Source of the DNA: Rostratula benghalensis | Lineage: Eukaryota > Chordata > Aves > Charadriiformes > Rostratulidae | Assembly: GCA_013399305.1 (NCBI GenBank) | Contig: VXAI01000091.1 | Location: forward strand, 1,106,875-1,170,874 | Reading direction: 5' to 3' | DNA length: 64,000 nt | In this document: piece by piece, positions 1 through 13,344 of the stretch | Layout of the letters: each line of letters starts with the position of its first letter | How positions within the stretch are numbered: the first letter of the stretch is position 1 | Notes under the pieces: model-generated | Told to the model about the DNA's origin: nothing | The model's input: only the letters and a program-made list of their open reading frames with translations | The model's database searches: none | Made by a program: the position numbers and the translations under genes

Positions 1-630
1 ATTAAAGGACATGTTTTAACCATGGATATCAGGTAGCTCTTTGGCAAATATTTTTGTAATCTTAATTAACTCTTCTTAATATTGCTGAGAGGTATTCAAG
101 CATTATTTGTATTATCTACATAAGGTGGACTTTTTCACTGCTTACAGTAAGTTGAAAGTTCATCTAGAGTATACACATTCATAAGTAATGTTTATGGTCA
201 TAGCTACTTTAATAAAGGAAAATATCTCTCTTCTTCACATAAGAACTGTCAAAAGGACAATTAATTCAGAGCCAAATACAAAATGTATTCTAGTCAATCA
301 GGGCACTGATGTAAAGTCTACAATAGCAATAGCAGAACACGCAGCCTCCAGCTACCAGAGGTAGAAGTATATTCTAAAATCTAAGCATCCAAATAACAGA
401 AATAATGTCAACTTCTGGCACCTTCAAAGCTAGCTGTCTTTAACCCTTCCTTAACCACCATACAAAATTTTATATAGTCAACATCTCAGTGATTTTCAGT
501 GTTTCTCTTTGGATTGCACTGACATAATCATATTTGCTTGTAGTGAGTCTTTCTGAAAGAGCTAGCTTCTCCTTTTCCTGTTTCTATTTCTGTTAAGTAC
601 TGACAGTTTCCACTGCAGATAATTTTTTCA

Positions 631-673
631 TACTTTTTTTTTATCTGCTCTTTTTTTTTTCTTTTTTTTTTTT
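631..673. repeat. T-rich low-complexity tract
   Basis: Three runs of T (8, 10 and 12 or so) are separated by a few other bases. No element end or target-site duplication was seen beside it, so it is listed only as low-complexity sequence. Confidence 0.7.
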
Positions 674-2057
674 AAATCCTTTTTGTAGGCTAAAATTTTC
701 CAGCTGCCTTCCAGTCCAGAGGGTAAATATTTGAACATTTGAATAAAATCTCTTTAACCACTTTTACATCATTGACAAAGTCTGCTGAAGCCAATGGAAA
801 GATGCCCGCTGACTTCAATATTCTTTGGATCACACACTTGCTGTATGAAATAGAGGTTCTTTTCTTTTTGCTGTTTAAACTCAGATATTCACCATCATGG
901 ACTATAAATTATACAGGAAGATTTTTTGCTAGCACAGAAATATAATCACCACAGGTAGAAGCTTTTTCCAATGGCTGCACTTCTGGACTTACCTTACTTT
1001 CTTCTTTAACATCAGTATCATTTATAGGTCTATATATTTCTTATACATTCAAGGATAAAGATAAGGAATCTAAAGATTCATGACTCTGTCAGACGGGCAC
1101 TATCTTTGCTGTGAAATAAAGAACATTAAGTTGTGATTGGTGGTTCGTATATAATATAACTATAAAAATTTTGGTCAATTGATAGGTCCTGCAGAATGAC
1201 CTTATATCAGTGGGCATCTCAATTACTGCCATAGTTGCAGGAATGGGAGAAGTTAGGACTACAAAGAGAAGAGGACTTGGAGTGGCTGTGCGTGATTCTC
1301 CAGCCATAATCACAGAAAAGACCTTGGAAGAAAAGTACACATTAGTAGCTACTAAAATATAGAGATGAAGACAAAGGGATTGAGGGAATACAGAGAACTA
1401 GCCTGAGATGTCATGCAACACAGGTAAAGATTGGTGAAAGATTTTCAGCAAGTATTTAATTCACTGCAAAAATTCTAAATTGGCCCAGTAAATACTCTTG
1501 AATTGAATTGAATTCTCTGAGTACTTGTGATGCTTTAAAAGTACATATACATTTGGAACAGATAAAGTCAAAGAAGAGAAGAAGGAAGAAGCAAGGGATT
1601 TACTTTGTCGTCTGCACTTTGCCTTAGCAGAATGGATACAAACTTAGATTACCAGAGGGTAGATTTTTCTTCCATATATTGCCTTCTTAGAACAATCCAA
1701 TAAATCTGGCAGGATACTGGTAAAGAGAAAATGAGAACGATTTTATAGTCTAGGGGTTAATACACCACAAGGAGAGCTCTAGCTCATAATCCAGAAAAAT
1801 ATCTTAAAATGTAATGCTTAATGGAGTTCTGTCACTAGAGAATGCTTTCTAGCACCATCAGAGAGATTTTTCCAAACTGCAAAGTCCATCAGACAAAAGG
1901 TTGATACCCTGGCTTTGGGACAGGGAAATACCCACGCAGGCTGTTTGAGGACCATGTGTCACTTTGCTTCTGTTTCTTAACTATACTCAAGAGACAACTG
2001 AAACTTTTTCTTTCAAACCGAGCTGAAAATGTAAGGTAAAAGCTCTCCTGTTTTACA

Positions 2058-2144
2058 TGAAAAAAACAAAACAAAACAAAAACAAACGTCAACAACAAAA
2101 AAACAACAAAAAACACACAAAAACCCCAACCCCAAAACAACCAA
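2058..2144. repeat. A/C-rich low-complexity island (CAAAA-like)
   Basis: The stretch begins with imperfect CAAAA units, continues with CAACAAAA-type units and ends with two C4 runs separated by AA. The opposite strand would be T/G-rich with GGGG runs. It encodes only low-complexity lysine/asparagine/glutamine-rich frames, which I do not regard as genes. Similar islands lie at 4631-4679 and 59831-59926. Confidence 0.75.
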
Positions 2145-4115
2145 GGAAAAGAAACTCACATTTGAATCTTACACATCATCTTCTTTTAAAATTGTTTTTC
2201 ATTAGTCTAATTAGTATCTCCATAGACATGGAGATTTAACAGGTCATCTGTTAAAATGTTGAACCTGGTCAATTGCCTGTTAAAAATACAGTGCTGCACT
2301 TTAAAAAAAAGTCAGGCACATTTTCTGAAATACAAGGCTAAGATTCATAGGGTCATAAAGAAGAGGTTTGGTCATCTTTCACCTTCCTGCTCACGGCAGG
2401 ATGATTTGTTGAGCTCTGTCTCAGACCTGTTGCTTCACCTTGCAACAGAGAAGTTTCATTCTGAAACTTTTATTTCTATTTCATTCCTGTATTCTCCAGA
2501 ATGCAGGAGAATATATTTCTGAACTGCATTGGACTAACTGGAAGATGTAATTAAAACACAGATATGTCTAGATCATAAAGAAGAATTCCAAAATTCACAA
2601 GGTAAGCGGAAAACTGCAAGATCTTCATTCTGTAATTTGTTGCATTTCTTTCATTCAAACTATGCCAGATAACACACATAGCTGTTGTAGAAGAAGAAAA
2701 GGGAAGTATTTTCCATATTGACTGATTTGTGCTTAAAGAACTCAGATGCTTTCAATGATCTGCCAATATAGTCATGAGAGTGTTTGTGGCATACCAGCTG
2801 GAGTTTTCTTAAGCATTGTAGTAAGTGTTCTTAATGACATGCTGCAAAATGTTTGTATCTCCTGTGACAACCCACATCTAATTTGCTGGGAAATTTCTTG
2901 ATTCACCATCTGAGTAGAACAAAAGAAGAAAAAACTTTAAAGAAATGTGTATAAATCATTTGATAGGAAACACTTTGGTTTCTTTCTATACTGCTTTTAA
3001 ACTGCAGATGAAAGACGAGATAAATTCTTTTAGAAATACTTTCTCACAATCAGATTTCATTTCAAGAGTTAAGACCTCAATGGGAAAATATTTGTAAGAA
3101 AAGGGCAAGATAAAGAAGTGAAAATCTCTGAAAGAAAAGGAATATGAAGCAATAGTATATATTCTCTTAAACAGGTGTTAGGCAAAGATAAGAGGAGAAT
3201 ACAGGAATTAAATTGAAATAAAAGAATTCCTGCATTGCAAATGGTTGAGAGATTAGACAACATGTAAATCATTTTTAGTCTGTCATATCTGAAATACCAC
3301 ATGTGGGGGGAATTTCAGGGGGTGAGGAAACGAAAATGTTAGTCTTGCAGGTTGTGGAAACTTTATTTCATTTCAGATATTAGAGTGCTTCTGTCAGATG
3401 TTGAGCCTACTTTTCGGTCTCTGTAGGAGTAAAGGGTGAAGCTGTTTCTTCTGTTGGTGTATCTGCACTGCAGCCAGATTAACCTCAATGGAGCTATGCT
3501 GATTTAGAGCAGCTGAGGATCTGGCCTTCTTTTGTTGTGGATGATTCATCCTGATTGAAGGTTTTTCCCAAATTATGAGATAAGACTAAGACTGAAAAAG
3601 AGTGAGAGGAAAGGAATCCCAATTTGTGAGAAAGGGAAAACCATGATCCCTAGGCTGTGTTTGCTAGAAAAGAAGAAGGAAGTGTTAGGTGTCCTTCACA
3701 CGGTTTGGGAGCCTAAACGTCGATTATGTCTGCCAATTGCCCATCAGTTAACTACAACACCAAGGGCTCACTGTGCTCCTGTTAGCTAGAATGCATTATG
3801 ATAGTTAAAAGATGGAGAAATATCTCAGCTTGCACCTGCATTTTATTAGCTGGTCTGGAGACAGGAGTGTGAAATAGAGCTGCATGTAGGGAGAAGTGCC
3901 TGAGGCTTGGGTAGGTGCCCAGTTCTTGCTCTTATTTTTGAAACTTTTTACCTATGGCTGGTTAAAATAAACCAGCTAAATTAGAAAATTCAAACATTTA
4001 TCTGGTTATTTACTTGGGAGCACTGAATGCAGCTCTACAATAGCTAGGTCTTATTAGTTTTTTTCCTTCAGATCAGCTTTAATTGATACTGATGATGTCA
4101 AACAACCATTTATCC

Positions 4116-4130
4116 AAAAAAAAAAAAAAA
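4116..4130. repeat. poly-A run (15)
   Basis: An uninterrupted run of fifteen A residues. No retroposed gene body is recognisable in front of it. Confidence 0.7.
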
Positions 4131-4630
4131 GCTTAGTTCACTTTGTATCTCTTCTGTAAAACAGTTATCTCTTATCTTTAGTCTTGCAGAACTTATGCAA
4201 GTGGAAGGGGAATACAGCTTATTTAGAGTTATAAGCATGTAGGTTACTGCTAAAATAAAATGAATTTAAAATACCATAGCTTACCCCTGCCTAATCCAAA
4301 ACCCACTTCCAGTAGGACCCTTTTCATGGATTCCATTGGAAAATGCCAAATTTCCTCAAATTTAGTATTCTTTCAGTATTTAGGAACAATTGTCCTGTAG
4401 GAAACTCCTGGGTAACTGAGCTGTTTTCAGCTTTTCTGGAGAAACTGCAACTTAAAATGCCTTTCCACTGTTTCAAGCTCAATGTTAAAAGCTAAAGGTT
4501 TTTTTTCCTAGTGTATCCAGGTTATTCACATTGTACTGATTTTTCAATATCTTCTTTTCATTTACACCCTAGTTTATTTCTGACCAGGTCACTCATCAGC
4601 TCTCAAGATTTTTGGAAACATGTCAAAAGA

Positions 4631-4679
4631 GAACAAAACCAAAAAAAAAACCAAACCAAAACCAAACAACCAACCAAAC
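4631..4679. repeat. A/C-rich low-complexity island
   Basis: Units of the CCAAA/CCAAAA and CAAC types surround a run of ten A. This is the same compositional class as the islands at 2058-2144 and 59831-59926. Confidence 0.7.
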
Positions 4680-5699
4680 TTTCCAGTTCTATATTTCAGG
4701 CTTGGTCATTATTGAAGGAGCAATATTTTCCCACTGATTTCACTAGATGCAGAATCAAATACTGGGGATTTTGCTAGGGCTGAGAATCTGGCCAGCAGAG
4801 TCAACAAATCACTCCTTAAGGCTTACCTATGAAACATAACTCCAAATTTATGCCACACACACCTCAGAGTTGGCTCTTCTGCCTCAGCCTAGGACATATT
4901 GCTGTTGGGTTTAATGAGCTGGAAGCATATTGGTTTGGAACCATTCAGTTCTAGGGGTGATATCTTTCCTGCTCAGTATAAGTCCAGGTTTACTGCCTAT
5001 GAGGCTTCAGAACTGTCTTAATCAAATGTAATACAAGTAATGTGATATTCCCAAATTGATTGTTTTCCTTTGCACAACTGAAACAATGTAGGTTGGGTAA
5101 CAACTAGGGAATTAAACTCTGTATTAAATAACTTATTTTTACATCTGTGTGTAGCTAAATAAGAATCTTTATTATTCTCTCTCAGAAATCATTTAAACTG
5201 TTTAAAACATTTTTATCAAAGCCCTTACAATGGAACTTTTGTTTGATCACATTCAACCTTGTTGCAGTTGTAGCTTTAAGCATACATGATTCAGACAGAA
5301 GAGAGTTTTTAAGTAATTTATGTCTCCCTCCCTACTCTGTGTGTTAATCAGGTTGCCACCCACTTTTTTCGGTAAATGATTTACAGCCCTAGTGCATATA
5401 ATCACCTGCAGAATGTGACTCATAGAGAATATTTTTGAAGCTTAAACCTCTGCATGCACGCAATGGAACTGGGTGTCTCCTGCTCCTGGTGAGGTCTCAG
5501 CAGCCTCATAGTTTTGCACAGGCTCGCGCTCTAATTACATCTCACAGCAGGTGTTTTCTAAATCATTCTGTTCAGGTGAGGCAAACTATTTCTACACGAA
5601 AATATTAACCAGAAGGCATGCTCAGATTTTCAGGGAACAGGTAGTCCTTCCCACATTGAATATTTACCTCAGTAGCTTTAGCAAAGCAGAGTTTATTAA

Positions 5700-6832
5700 C
5701 CTTATCCTTGACAAAATCTCCCACAGCATCCCAATAGGTATGGCTAGGAAATGTGGATTAGTTGAATGGACAGTGAGATGGACTGAAAACTTGCTGAAAG
5801 ATAGAGCTCATAGGGTCATGATTAGTAGCACAGAATCTAGTTGGAGGTCCATAAAAAGTTGTGTCCCCCAAGGATCAGTACTGGATCCAGTCCTCTTCAA
5901 CATTTTCATCAATGACTTGGATGAAGGGATAGAATGTACCCTCAGTGAGTTTACCAATGACACAGCACTGGGAGGGGTGGCTGTCACATCAGAAGGCTGT
6001 GCTGCCATCCAGCAAGACCTGGACAGGCGGGAGAGTTGGGCAGAGAAGAATCTGATGAAATTTAACAAGGGCAAGTGTAGGGTCCTACACCTGGGGAGGT
6101 ATAACCTCACACATCAGTATAGGTTGGAGGCTGACCTGGTGGAGAGCAGCTCTGCAGAAAAAGCCCTGTGAGTCCTGGTGAACAACAAGATGATCATGAG
6201 CCAGCAATGTGCCCTTGTGGCCAAGAAGGCCAATGGAATCCTGGGCTGCATCAGGAAGAGTGTGGCCAGCAGGTCAAGGGAGGTTATCCTGCACCACCTA
6301 CTCTGTCCTGGTGAGGCCCCATCTGCAGTACTGTGTTCAGTTCTGGGCTCCCCAGTTCAAGAAGGACAGGGAACTGCTGAAGAAGGTACAGCAGTGGGCC
6401 ACAGAGATGATTAAAGGCCTGGAGCATCTCTCATAAGAGCAAAGGTTGAGGGACTTGGGTTTTTTTAGTCTGGTGAAGAGAAGTCTGAGGGGGAGTGTCT
6501 TATCAATGTCTATAAATACTTAAAGTGTAGGTGTCAAGAGGAAGGGGCCAGTCTTTTTTTTCAGTGGTGCCCAGTGAGAGGACAAGAAGAAATGGGCACA
6601 AACTTGTACATAGAGAGCTCCATCTAAACATGAGGAGGAACTTCTTTACACTGAGGGTGGCAGAGCCCTGGAACAGGCTGTCCAGAGAGGTGGTGGAGTC
6701 TCCATCTCTGGAGTCATTCAAAACCCACCTGGATATGTTCCTGTTCAACCCTGGGGACCTGCTTTGGCAAGGGGGTTGGACTAGATGATCTCCAGAGGTC
6801 ACTTCCAACCCCATATCATTCTGTGATTCTAG
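5700..6832 (+). mobile_element. CR1 LINE, 5'-truncated, decayed ORF2 reverse-transcriptase end
   Basis: The longest CR1 copy in the window. CR1 ORF2 encodes endonuclease and reverse transcriptase for target-primed retrotransposition; only the later reverse-transcriptase part and the 3' end remain. In the first open frame the PQGSV motif lies at 5866-5880, followed by LFNIFINDLDEG. The catalytic box expected as F-A-D-D reads F-T-N-D at 5950-5961, so the first catalytic aspartate is lost. An in-frame TGA lies at 6169-6171. The frame then continues with MSQQCAL and KKANGILGC, but matching sequence shifts frame near 6290-6300 ([14 protein letters not shown]) and again before the terminal segment ([24 protein letters not shown]). 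The element ends with a typical CR1 3' block and cattctgtgattct at about 6817-6830. The open frame upstream of about 5700 does not resemble CR1, so the start is approximate. It is a dead copy. Confidence 0.92.
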
Positions 6833-7395
6833 GAAGTAAATAATGATCCTGATGTTAAATCCCCTGGGACAAATCTAACTGCAAACTGCAGATCTGGGAT
6901 TTTATTTTCTAATTTAGCTTACAAATCTACTTTGCCGTAATATTATTAGAAGCAGTGACTTGTCCCTCCTACCTGCACTCCCCAGCTCCCAATGCTCTCA
7001 ACTGTCTGATACAAAGTTCTTTGATTTTAGTTTCCCAGTGCTGGGAGCACTTCTTGGGGCATGTTAAGAGAACAACAAAACTAGAGCATTTTCTGAAAAG
7101 GTCAACCCATCAGCATCATTGCAGGATTCTACATGTTTTCTCTTCTGCAGCACCTCTGCAGGAAAGAGGGTTTGCTTTGTTTTTTATTCTTTTTCTATTT
7201 GTTGGAGCAAATGTTTCCACACAGACAAAAATGCTAATATGACTAACCCAAACACTAAAGAATTGAACAATGTGGGAGGTTTTCATTGCAGTGAGATGGC
7301 AGCCTGCTCAGTACGATGTCATAGTCAGTGTTTTAAAGTACTTCAAAAATTTTAATCATGCTACTAAAACATTACTGCTTTGACATTAAGTGGCA
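6833..7395. other. noncoding spacer between two CR1 copies
   Basis: AT-rich sequence with only short open frames of unremarkable composition. I see no gene, repeat or regulatory signal that I can support. Confidence 0.6.
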
Positions 7396-7668
7396 AGGTC
7401 AATTCCAACTTGGAAAGGACCTTATAATATATACAATCGAGTTCCAACCCCCTTGCCATGAGCAGGGACACCATCCACTAAACCAATTTTCTCGAAGGCC
7501 CATCCAGTCAGGTCTTGAACCCTTCCAGGGATGGGACCCCCACAAGTTCTCTTGGCAACCTGTTCCAGTGCTTTACCACCCTCACAGTAAAGAATTTCTT
7601 CCTAATATCTAATCTAAATCTCCCCTCTTTCAGTTTAAAACCATTGTTGTTTGTCCTGTTGCTACAGT
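7396..7668 (-). mobile_element. CR1 LINE 3' fragment
   Basis: Reading the minus strand, this is the last part of a CR1 element. The 3' end lies at the left (aattccaacttggaaaggac), followed by the region written on the plus strand as gttccaacccccttgccatg and a block with tcttgaacccttccaggga. The segment corresponding to the ORF2 C-terminus reads as ttctttactgtgaggg-like sequence in sense. The terminal ATTCTATG repeats are missing or too diverged to see. The subfamily signature (tcttgaac...cttccagggatgg) matches the left unit at 33588-34090 more than the copies at 5700 or 62046. It carries no usable coding capacity. Confidence 0.88.
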
Positions 7669-10600
7669 CTATTAATTTATTTGGTTGTTTTAATAAAATT
7701 ATATTAGAGACAAATAGGAAGGATGAGGATTCAGGTGGTAAGCAGGTGATGGTGCATGGGAACTAGGGCAGTATAACGTGAATCTCACCTTCCAGGCAGA
7801 TCAGGGTTTAGCTGAAACCAGCAGCAAAGTTAGAATTGTTTCAGTCCTCTCTGTTGCTTCTCTGAGTCTTCAAAACCAGATAGGAAATATCTGCATTATC
7901 CCAGTGCCTTCCTGAATCCCACCCCCCTCTCCTTTGTTTGGTGTTTGGTGTGAAAACCTCCATGCAAGGTGAAAGTGCAAGCTATTTTTCACTTGTTTTG
8001 TTCCATCTCTCTGCTTTATTTCTACCACCCACTATTTTGATCTACACCCCTGCCAGTTATAAGATGCAGTCCTAAATCACCTTTTTCTTCAATTTTGCCA
8101 AAATTTTTTGCCTATTTCCATTTGTCTAGCTGTAATTTTGAGCAGATTTGTAGATTTTGTACACTTCCACACAGTTATGAAGAACTATCTACAATAACAT
8201 TTAGCTGTTTGTGTTATGGTGGCCAGTCAAGGGCATACCCAGTGCAGGAAGTGTAAAGACAGAACATGAATGCCTTTATGCTCTTCCAGTTTTAAAACAG
8301 CTCCAGACTGCTCCCTTCCAAGCACTCAGGGCTCATGGAAACAGGAGTACTCTGGCTATGAGCCAGGAACTGAGCTGGGATGGGACCAAGTAATATCCTG
8401 ACATGATTGATTTTTAACATGACCTGAATCCTGTGAGAATAGTAGGTTTCCAAATGGCCTTTTAAACAACTTTTAAATTGCTTCTATGCTTTTGGGCAAT
8501 ATGGCCTAGGCGCTGCCTCCCAATGGTATGAAGATAGTATTCAGCAGGGGCCATGACAAGTTTTAAGTGTTTTCTGCTAGATTAGACTTCCATGAGCCTC
8601 AGAGCCGAGAAGCTAATTTTGAGATCAGATGTGGCACAAAAACAAGAGAATTTTTCAGTAATTGAATTACACTTTTAATATGCTGTTCTCTGCCGGTGGC
8701 TTTGTGGATAAAATAATTTTCTATCATGTAGAACTGCTGAAGTATGGGTAGAGTTCATTAAAAAAGATGTTAAAAGACTGCTATAAAGGATGCTATATCA
8801 AGCAGTTTAAAGTAAGAAATACCAACAATAAGATAGGCTCACCAACAGCCTTCCTGAGCATAACAATGTAGCCTTTAATTATATGATGATAATCCCCCTC
8901 CCTTTTTCTTTTCTTTTTGCTTGATCCGTGTCTCATTCATCTTTGCTCACCCTGATCCAACCGTTGTTGAAATATTTGAAACACTCCAAATGCTTTAAAT
9001 GTTGCAGTTGTTAAATGATAATTTGTTCGATTTTTAATTTTTGTTTCACTATAAAAAATGAAACAACAAAAGTGAAAACCCCTTCCCACAATTCCCCCAC
9101 ATTGCTAAGTGAACATTGCATTTAATACCAATTTCCTGATCATGTTTTCAATAGCTTTTGTCATCATAGCTCAGTGCTTAGCCCATATTAGGGAGCCGAA
9201 AAGTATCTGACTAGCACTTCCAATCACAGTAAAGACTAATCATAATTCATATGCACAAGCAGGAAGAATTGAAATTTCATTCATTTTCATTTCCTAACTT
9301 CTGAGTTCTTGGCTTGGCAACTTTAAGTTCTTTTTAACATAATGGAATGTTCTTGGCTTAAAAAAAAAAAAGGCAAAACCAAATGATATTATGGGCATGA
9401 TTTCTGCTGTTGGATGATTGCCTCGCCAAATTTTTAATTCTTTATTCAGACCCCAGCATTACAAACAGTTTAGGGAGGAAGAAAATAGCTAAACAATCTA
9501 CATTTAGGAATAGCTCCCAGTTCCCCCTTTACACACTTATTTCCATATTCTTAATTTACAAGGCTGCCTGCCCCGCTACCACCCATTGGTTCCCAACCAG
9601 TGCAATAGTCATTCTTTAAAAGGACACAGACTCATGACAAATTAGATAATTTTAAAATCTGACTGCAGCAAAATAAGAAATCAGAGGAAATAGAGACTAG
9701 CAGCCAACAGTTTACTGTTTACCACTTTATCCCTTGTTATAACTGTTGCTGTGGCATAGTAGCTAATATATCTATAATGTATTACCAGTTACCCGGTAAA
9801 TATACAAACAGTTCATGGTTTATTTTCATGGTTTATTACATTACCCCTACCACTTATTTCTTTAGTGTATATTTTACCTATTCCAAGTACCCTATCTGTA
9901 TCTCAAAAGTTGTGTTCAATTTAAGGCACTTCCTAATTTCACAAAGAAATTAATTCACAAAATCCTCTTCTGCAATCAATCTCACAACAAAAAAAAAAAG
10001 GAAAAAAAAAGCCTTCACACTTTCATAGGTATTGTATTAAGATGGATGTGTAGTAAATTTATTAGCAGGTTGTCTTACATCATATTCTTCTATATGATGT
10101 TATAAATTGAAAAATATGATAACGAGGAACATGCAATAAGGATTAATAACAGTACTGATGGATGCATAATTCTCAGGGTAACAGCTTTCACCTGCTTTCA
10201 CAAGAAACATCCTTGTGGTGTGTCACCCGCTTTCCAGCACAGAACGAATAGACTACGCTGCAAACTTGAAACATTTAAATGCAAATGCCTCAAGCACAAC
10301 TAGGGCTTCAGTGATTTCCAAACTACTTATCACTGTTGAATTCTGTATGAGTGGAATTTATTGCCGCTAGGCCTTGAACTGACCAAACAGTGAATAAAAT
10401 AAAAAAGAAAATCTGCTGAATATGCATCTTTGCACAAGTTACTTCTTGTGTGTTAATTTTGCGAGTAAAGTGTTCTTCTTAAAAGCCTTGTGGTGGACAA
10501 AATGTTGGTTGTATCTCCTTCTACTTTTCTTCTTTTTTTTACTTGTGTTAGCTGACATTTCTTTTCATCCTCTTATCAGCCAAATTAATTTCTATAGGAA

Positions 10601-13344
10601 ACAGTGTCCATTCACTTTCCATCTTTTTCTTAATATTCTAGGTGGATTTTTTTTTTTTTTTACATAATTATACGTGAAGGGTTTTTTACAGTCAGGGCCA
10701 TAACCTTTGTTATTTATGATTAAGCTATTCTTTTGTAAATGTCCTGTTTTCCTTCCCCTTGCTCTTGTTATTACTTATGTCACAACATTGTAATTCCAGG
10801 CAAAACTAGGAATCTATCATATTATTTTCTCTCTAAGCACCTGATAACAGGGAAGACCTATTGAAAATGTTATAATTTGTATGGACAAGACAGGCAAAAG
10901 ATGGTAAAAAAACATTATTATCATTGGTTTATACATGAAGAATGGAAGACATAAAAGAGGTCTTGGCATTTAGGTGCTCAGGTACATATTTGAACACCTT
11001 TAAATACCAGCTTATGGAGGAGCTGCAAAACGAAAGGACAGCTGGTGAGAAGCACTCCATATCTTTAGCCACAAAATATTTAAAACCTGAAAATAAGATC
11101 CACCCACTCTTTTTCATGCATGATATGGCAGGAGGATCCTCTCTCATTTCTCCTGCTGTCTGTATATGTTGGAGGCAGGCAGGTCCCCCATCCATCCTTA
11201 CTGCCTTCTGTGTGCAGGGTGGAGGGCAGACAGGCTCTACCATTTGCCACCCCTTCCCTGTACCCTGGCTTCCTGCTGCCCAGCAAGGGTTGCCTTAACA
11301 GTCTCCTCCCAGATGAGAATAAGGCAGAAATATTTTTTTAACCACAGCTTTTGTCAGAATTGCACAGCTGAAATTCTAAGTACTGTTTGGTTGACACCCA
11401 CTGTATGGAATGTATAGTTTCTTATGCTTCCAGCTTTCTTCTTGTGCTCACCCATGTATTTCATCTCATTCTTCATATGTTACAAGGACATCTAGTTCCT
11501 TAGGAAGGACCTTTGGAAATATACAGTCATTAGCTGAACTGTTTACAGGATGGTTGCTTTTTCAGATCCAGTCACTGTTCGTTGACTACAGATCAGCATG
11601 TATCATAATCTCTCCTCTCCAGTCTCTCATCTACTATTGTTAATGCATTGTTTTTCTTGGGTCTTTTTTTAGTATTGCACCAGCTTTCAGTTACTATTTT
11701 CTTTGTGTGTGGTAATACAAATATTTACTGTGAAGTGTCACTGATATGACTCAGTATGTGCTATGAAGTGTCAGGGGGAAGGTTTTCAATATTTTAGCAT
11801 ATTCCACATAGTCTTTAAATTCATCAACAATAACAGAGTAACCCAGTGTATTTTATATACATGTTAAGGCTGAGTGAAGCTGATCTATTCATTATCAAGT
11901 CCATGAGAATGCATTTTGAATACAGGCTCAAAACCTCTTTGAGTTTTACAGTTGAAGAGTATGCTTGCAAATTAATCGGTCTCCACTTACGTCCATATTG
12001 TCATAGTTGTAGGTCCACATATGACTTCAAGATCCCCAGTCAGTTGTACATCTCCATATGACTCATGTTCTGACTAGTTTGAAGTGAAGCAGCTGGTTTT
12101 CCAAGGAGAAAAACTCAGAAGCAGTGCAGTAGCTTATAGTCCAACTTGATTCCTACAAGCAATACGTACACAGCTGTCTCTGGGTAATTTGGATTTCAGT
12201 CTAAATGGGTACAAAGCTACAAAAACCTTTCTTGTTATACCTTCTGTGGCTGTGCTCATCTATAAAATGGATATAGCTATTCTTTTTTCCTCACAATATT
12301 TTCCATCTTGCTTTTGGAATCTTATTTTCATACTGTATCTGTAAATTGATTAGTGTAATGAGACCCTTATCTTGAAGGCATGGAAATAATTATGTTCACT
12401 GGAATCATCCTGCAATGATGCTAAAACTGGGGGAGGGAAGAAATAATAAATATATTTTTCTGTAGTTAAGCAGTGCAAAGAAACTGGTATGATGAATTAC
12501 ATAACCCATCAAAATAGTTAACTTGCAAACAGGAAAATGTACATTATGTATTAAAAAATATTTGTGCAATGGAAGAGTGAATTCCCACTGCTGTGGCTTT
12601 ACCATATAGAAGAGAAACCAGAGGGTTTGTATATAAAACAAGAGAAACTCAGAGTCTGAATCGAGATAAATACCCAGTAGAGCTGTTCTCTGCAGTAGAC
12701 AGGGGACCCTAGCTCTTCAGCTCTGTGGCCATGCAGGAATGTGGGGTGCATGTATACCACCTGGGAATTAATAGAATTCACTGCAGAAAGGTGCTGCTCC
12801 CACTACTGGTTTCTCCTCCAAATGCAACTATGTTTCTGGCCCCAAATTCTGATTTCTGCCTGGCTTGGTATAGTGAGGCAAAAAACACGGGAAGATGGTG
12901 ACACATGTTTGTCTCAAAGGTCAGCAAATATTTTTTTTTCTCAGAATATTTCCATATAATTGCACATTTTTCAAACTCATTTTGTAGTAGGTGGGAATAT
13001 TTTTGTGTAGCTAGTAAGTCACCAGCCTTCTCTAGCATCTCTTGAATTTCTGGACTTTTGTTGGCCTTTGGTCTCTGCTGGTTGGTTGAAGATATGCAGA
13101 CAGATGGTTGTCTTAGGATCTCTAAAATTAACAAGTAGAGTATAGCCTGTGGAAAACATCTTTACTTTTTTATGTAAGAATTGTGGGTCGTATTTCTGAA
13201 TCCATGTTTTACTAATATTGAACTTAACTCCTTAATGTAAAAAGCTTTCCATCCTTCTTTCCTTAATATTTCCTTAATTATCTTTTATGAATTCCCCATT
13301 TATTTACTCTGAGCCAATTCAGCTTCCAATGAAGCTAAAGGTAT
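7669..13344. other. AT-rich noncoding stretch, no gene assigned
   Basis: No recognisable protein family. Short A or T runs occur at about 9360-9371, 9989-10010 and 10646-10660. A 13-base direct repeat (ttcatggtttatt) occurs twice in 9812-9838. A MIR-like snippet is listed at 12236-12310. Open frames at 10942-11298 (+) and 12778-13134 (-) were examined and not accepted. Confidence 0.6.
12236..12310 (-). mobile_element. possible MIR SINE relic
   Basis: The stretch gctcatctataaaatggata resembles the reverse complement of the 3' half of the MIR SINE, where the consensus reads close to cctcatctgtaaaatgggga. The match is short and the flanking sequence has diverged, so a chance match is possible. 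Compare the much better MIR copy at 41765-41972. Confidence 0.35.

Larger units (their letters stand above)
1..5699. other. AT-rich noncoding stretch, no gene seen
   Basis: No open frame here looks like a protein family I recognise, and the short ones present fit chance in AT-rich DNA. It holds a T-rich tract near 631-673, an A/C-rich island at 2058-2144, a poly-A run at 4116-4130, a second A/C-rich island at 4631-4679, and two possible relics of an old repeat at about 3480-3535 and 4715-4796. No CR1 end was seen before about 5700. Confidence 0.6.

Noticed and set aside
5551..5699. N-terminal part of the open frame that enters the CR1 copy
   Set aside because: It does not resemble CR1 ORF2. 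The frame simply happens to be open upstream of the truncated element.
6503..6814. Antisense open frames over the CR1 copies (also at 5808-6110, 34211-34411, 38957-39154 and 62398-62742)
   Set aside because: They are shadows of the CR1 sequence on the opposite strand, recurring because the repeat recurs.
10942..11298. Overlapping open frames on both strands around 10.9-11.3 kb
   Set aside because: Open frames in several phases at once point to local composition rather than coding. No family is recognised.
12778..13134. A 118-codon open frame on the minus strand with an acceptor-like start
   Set aside because: The first part looks protein-like (EIQEMLEKAGDLLATQKY), but there is no donor before the frame degrades and ends. 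It is also out of phase with the candidate exon at 14951-15215.
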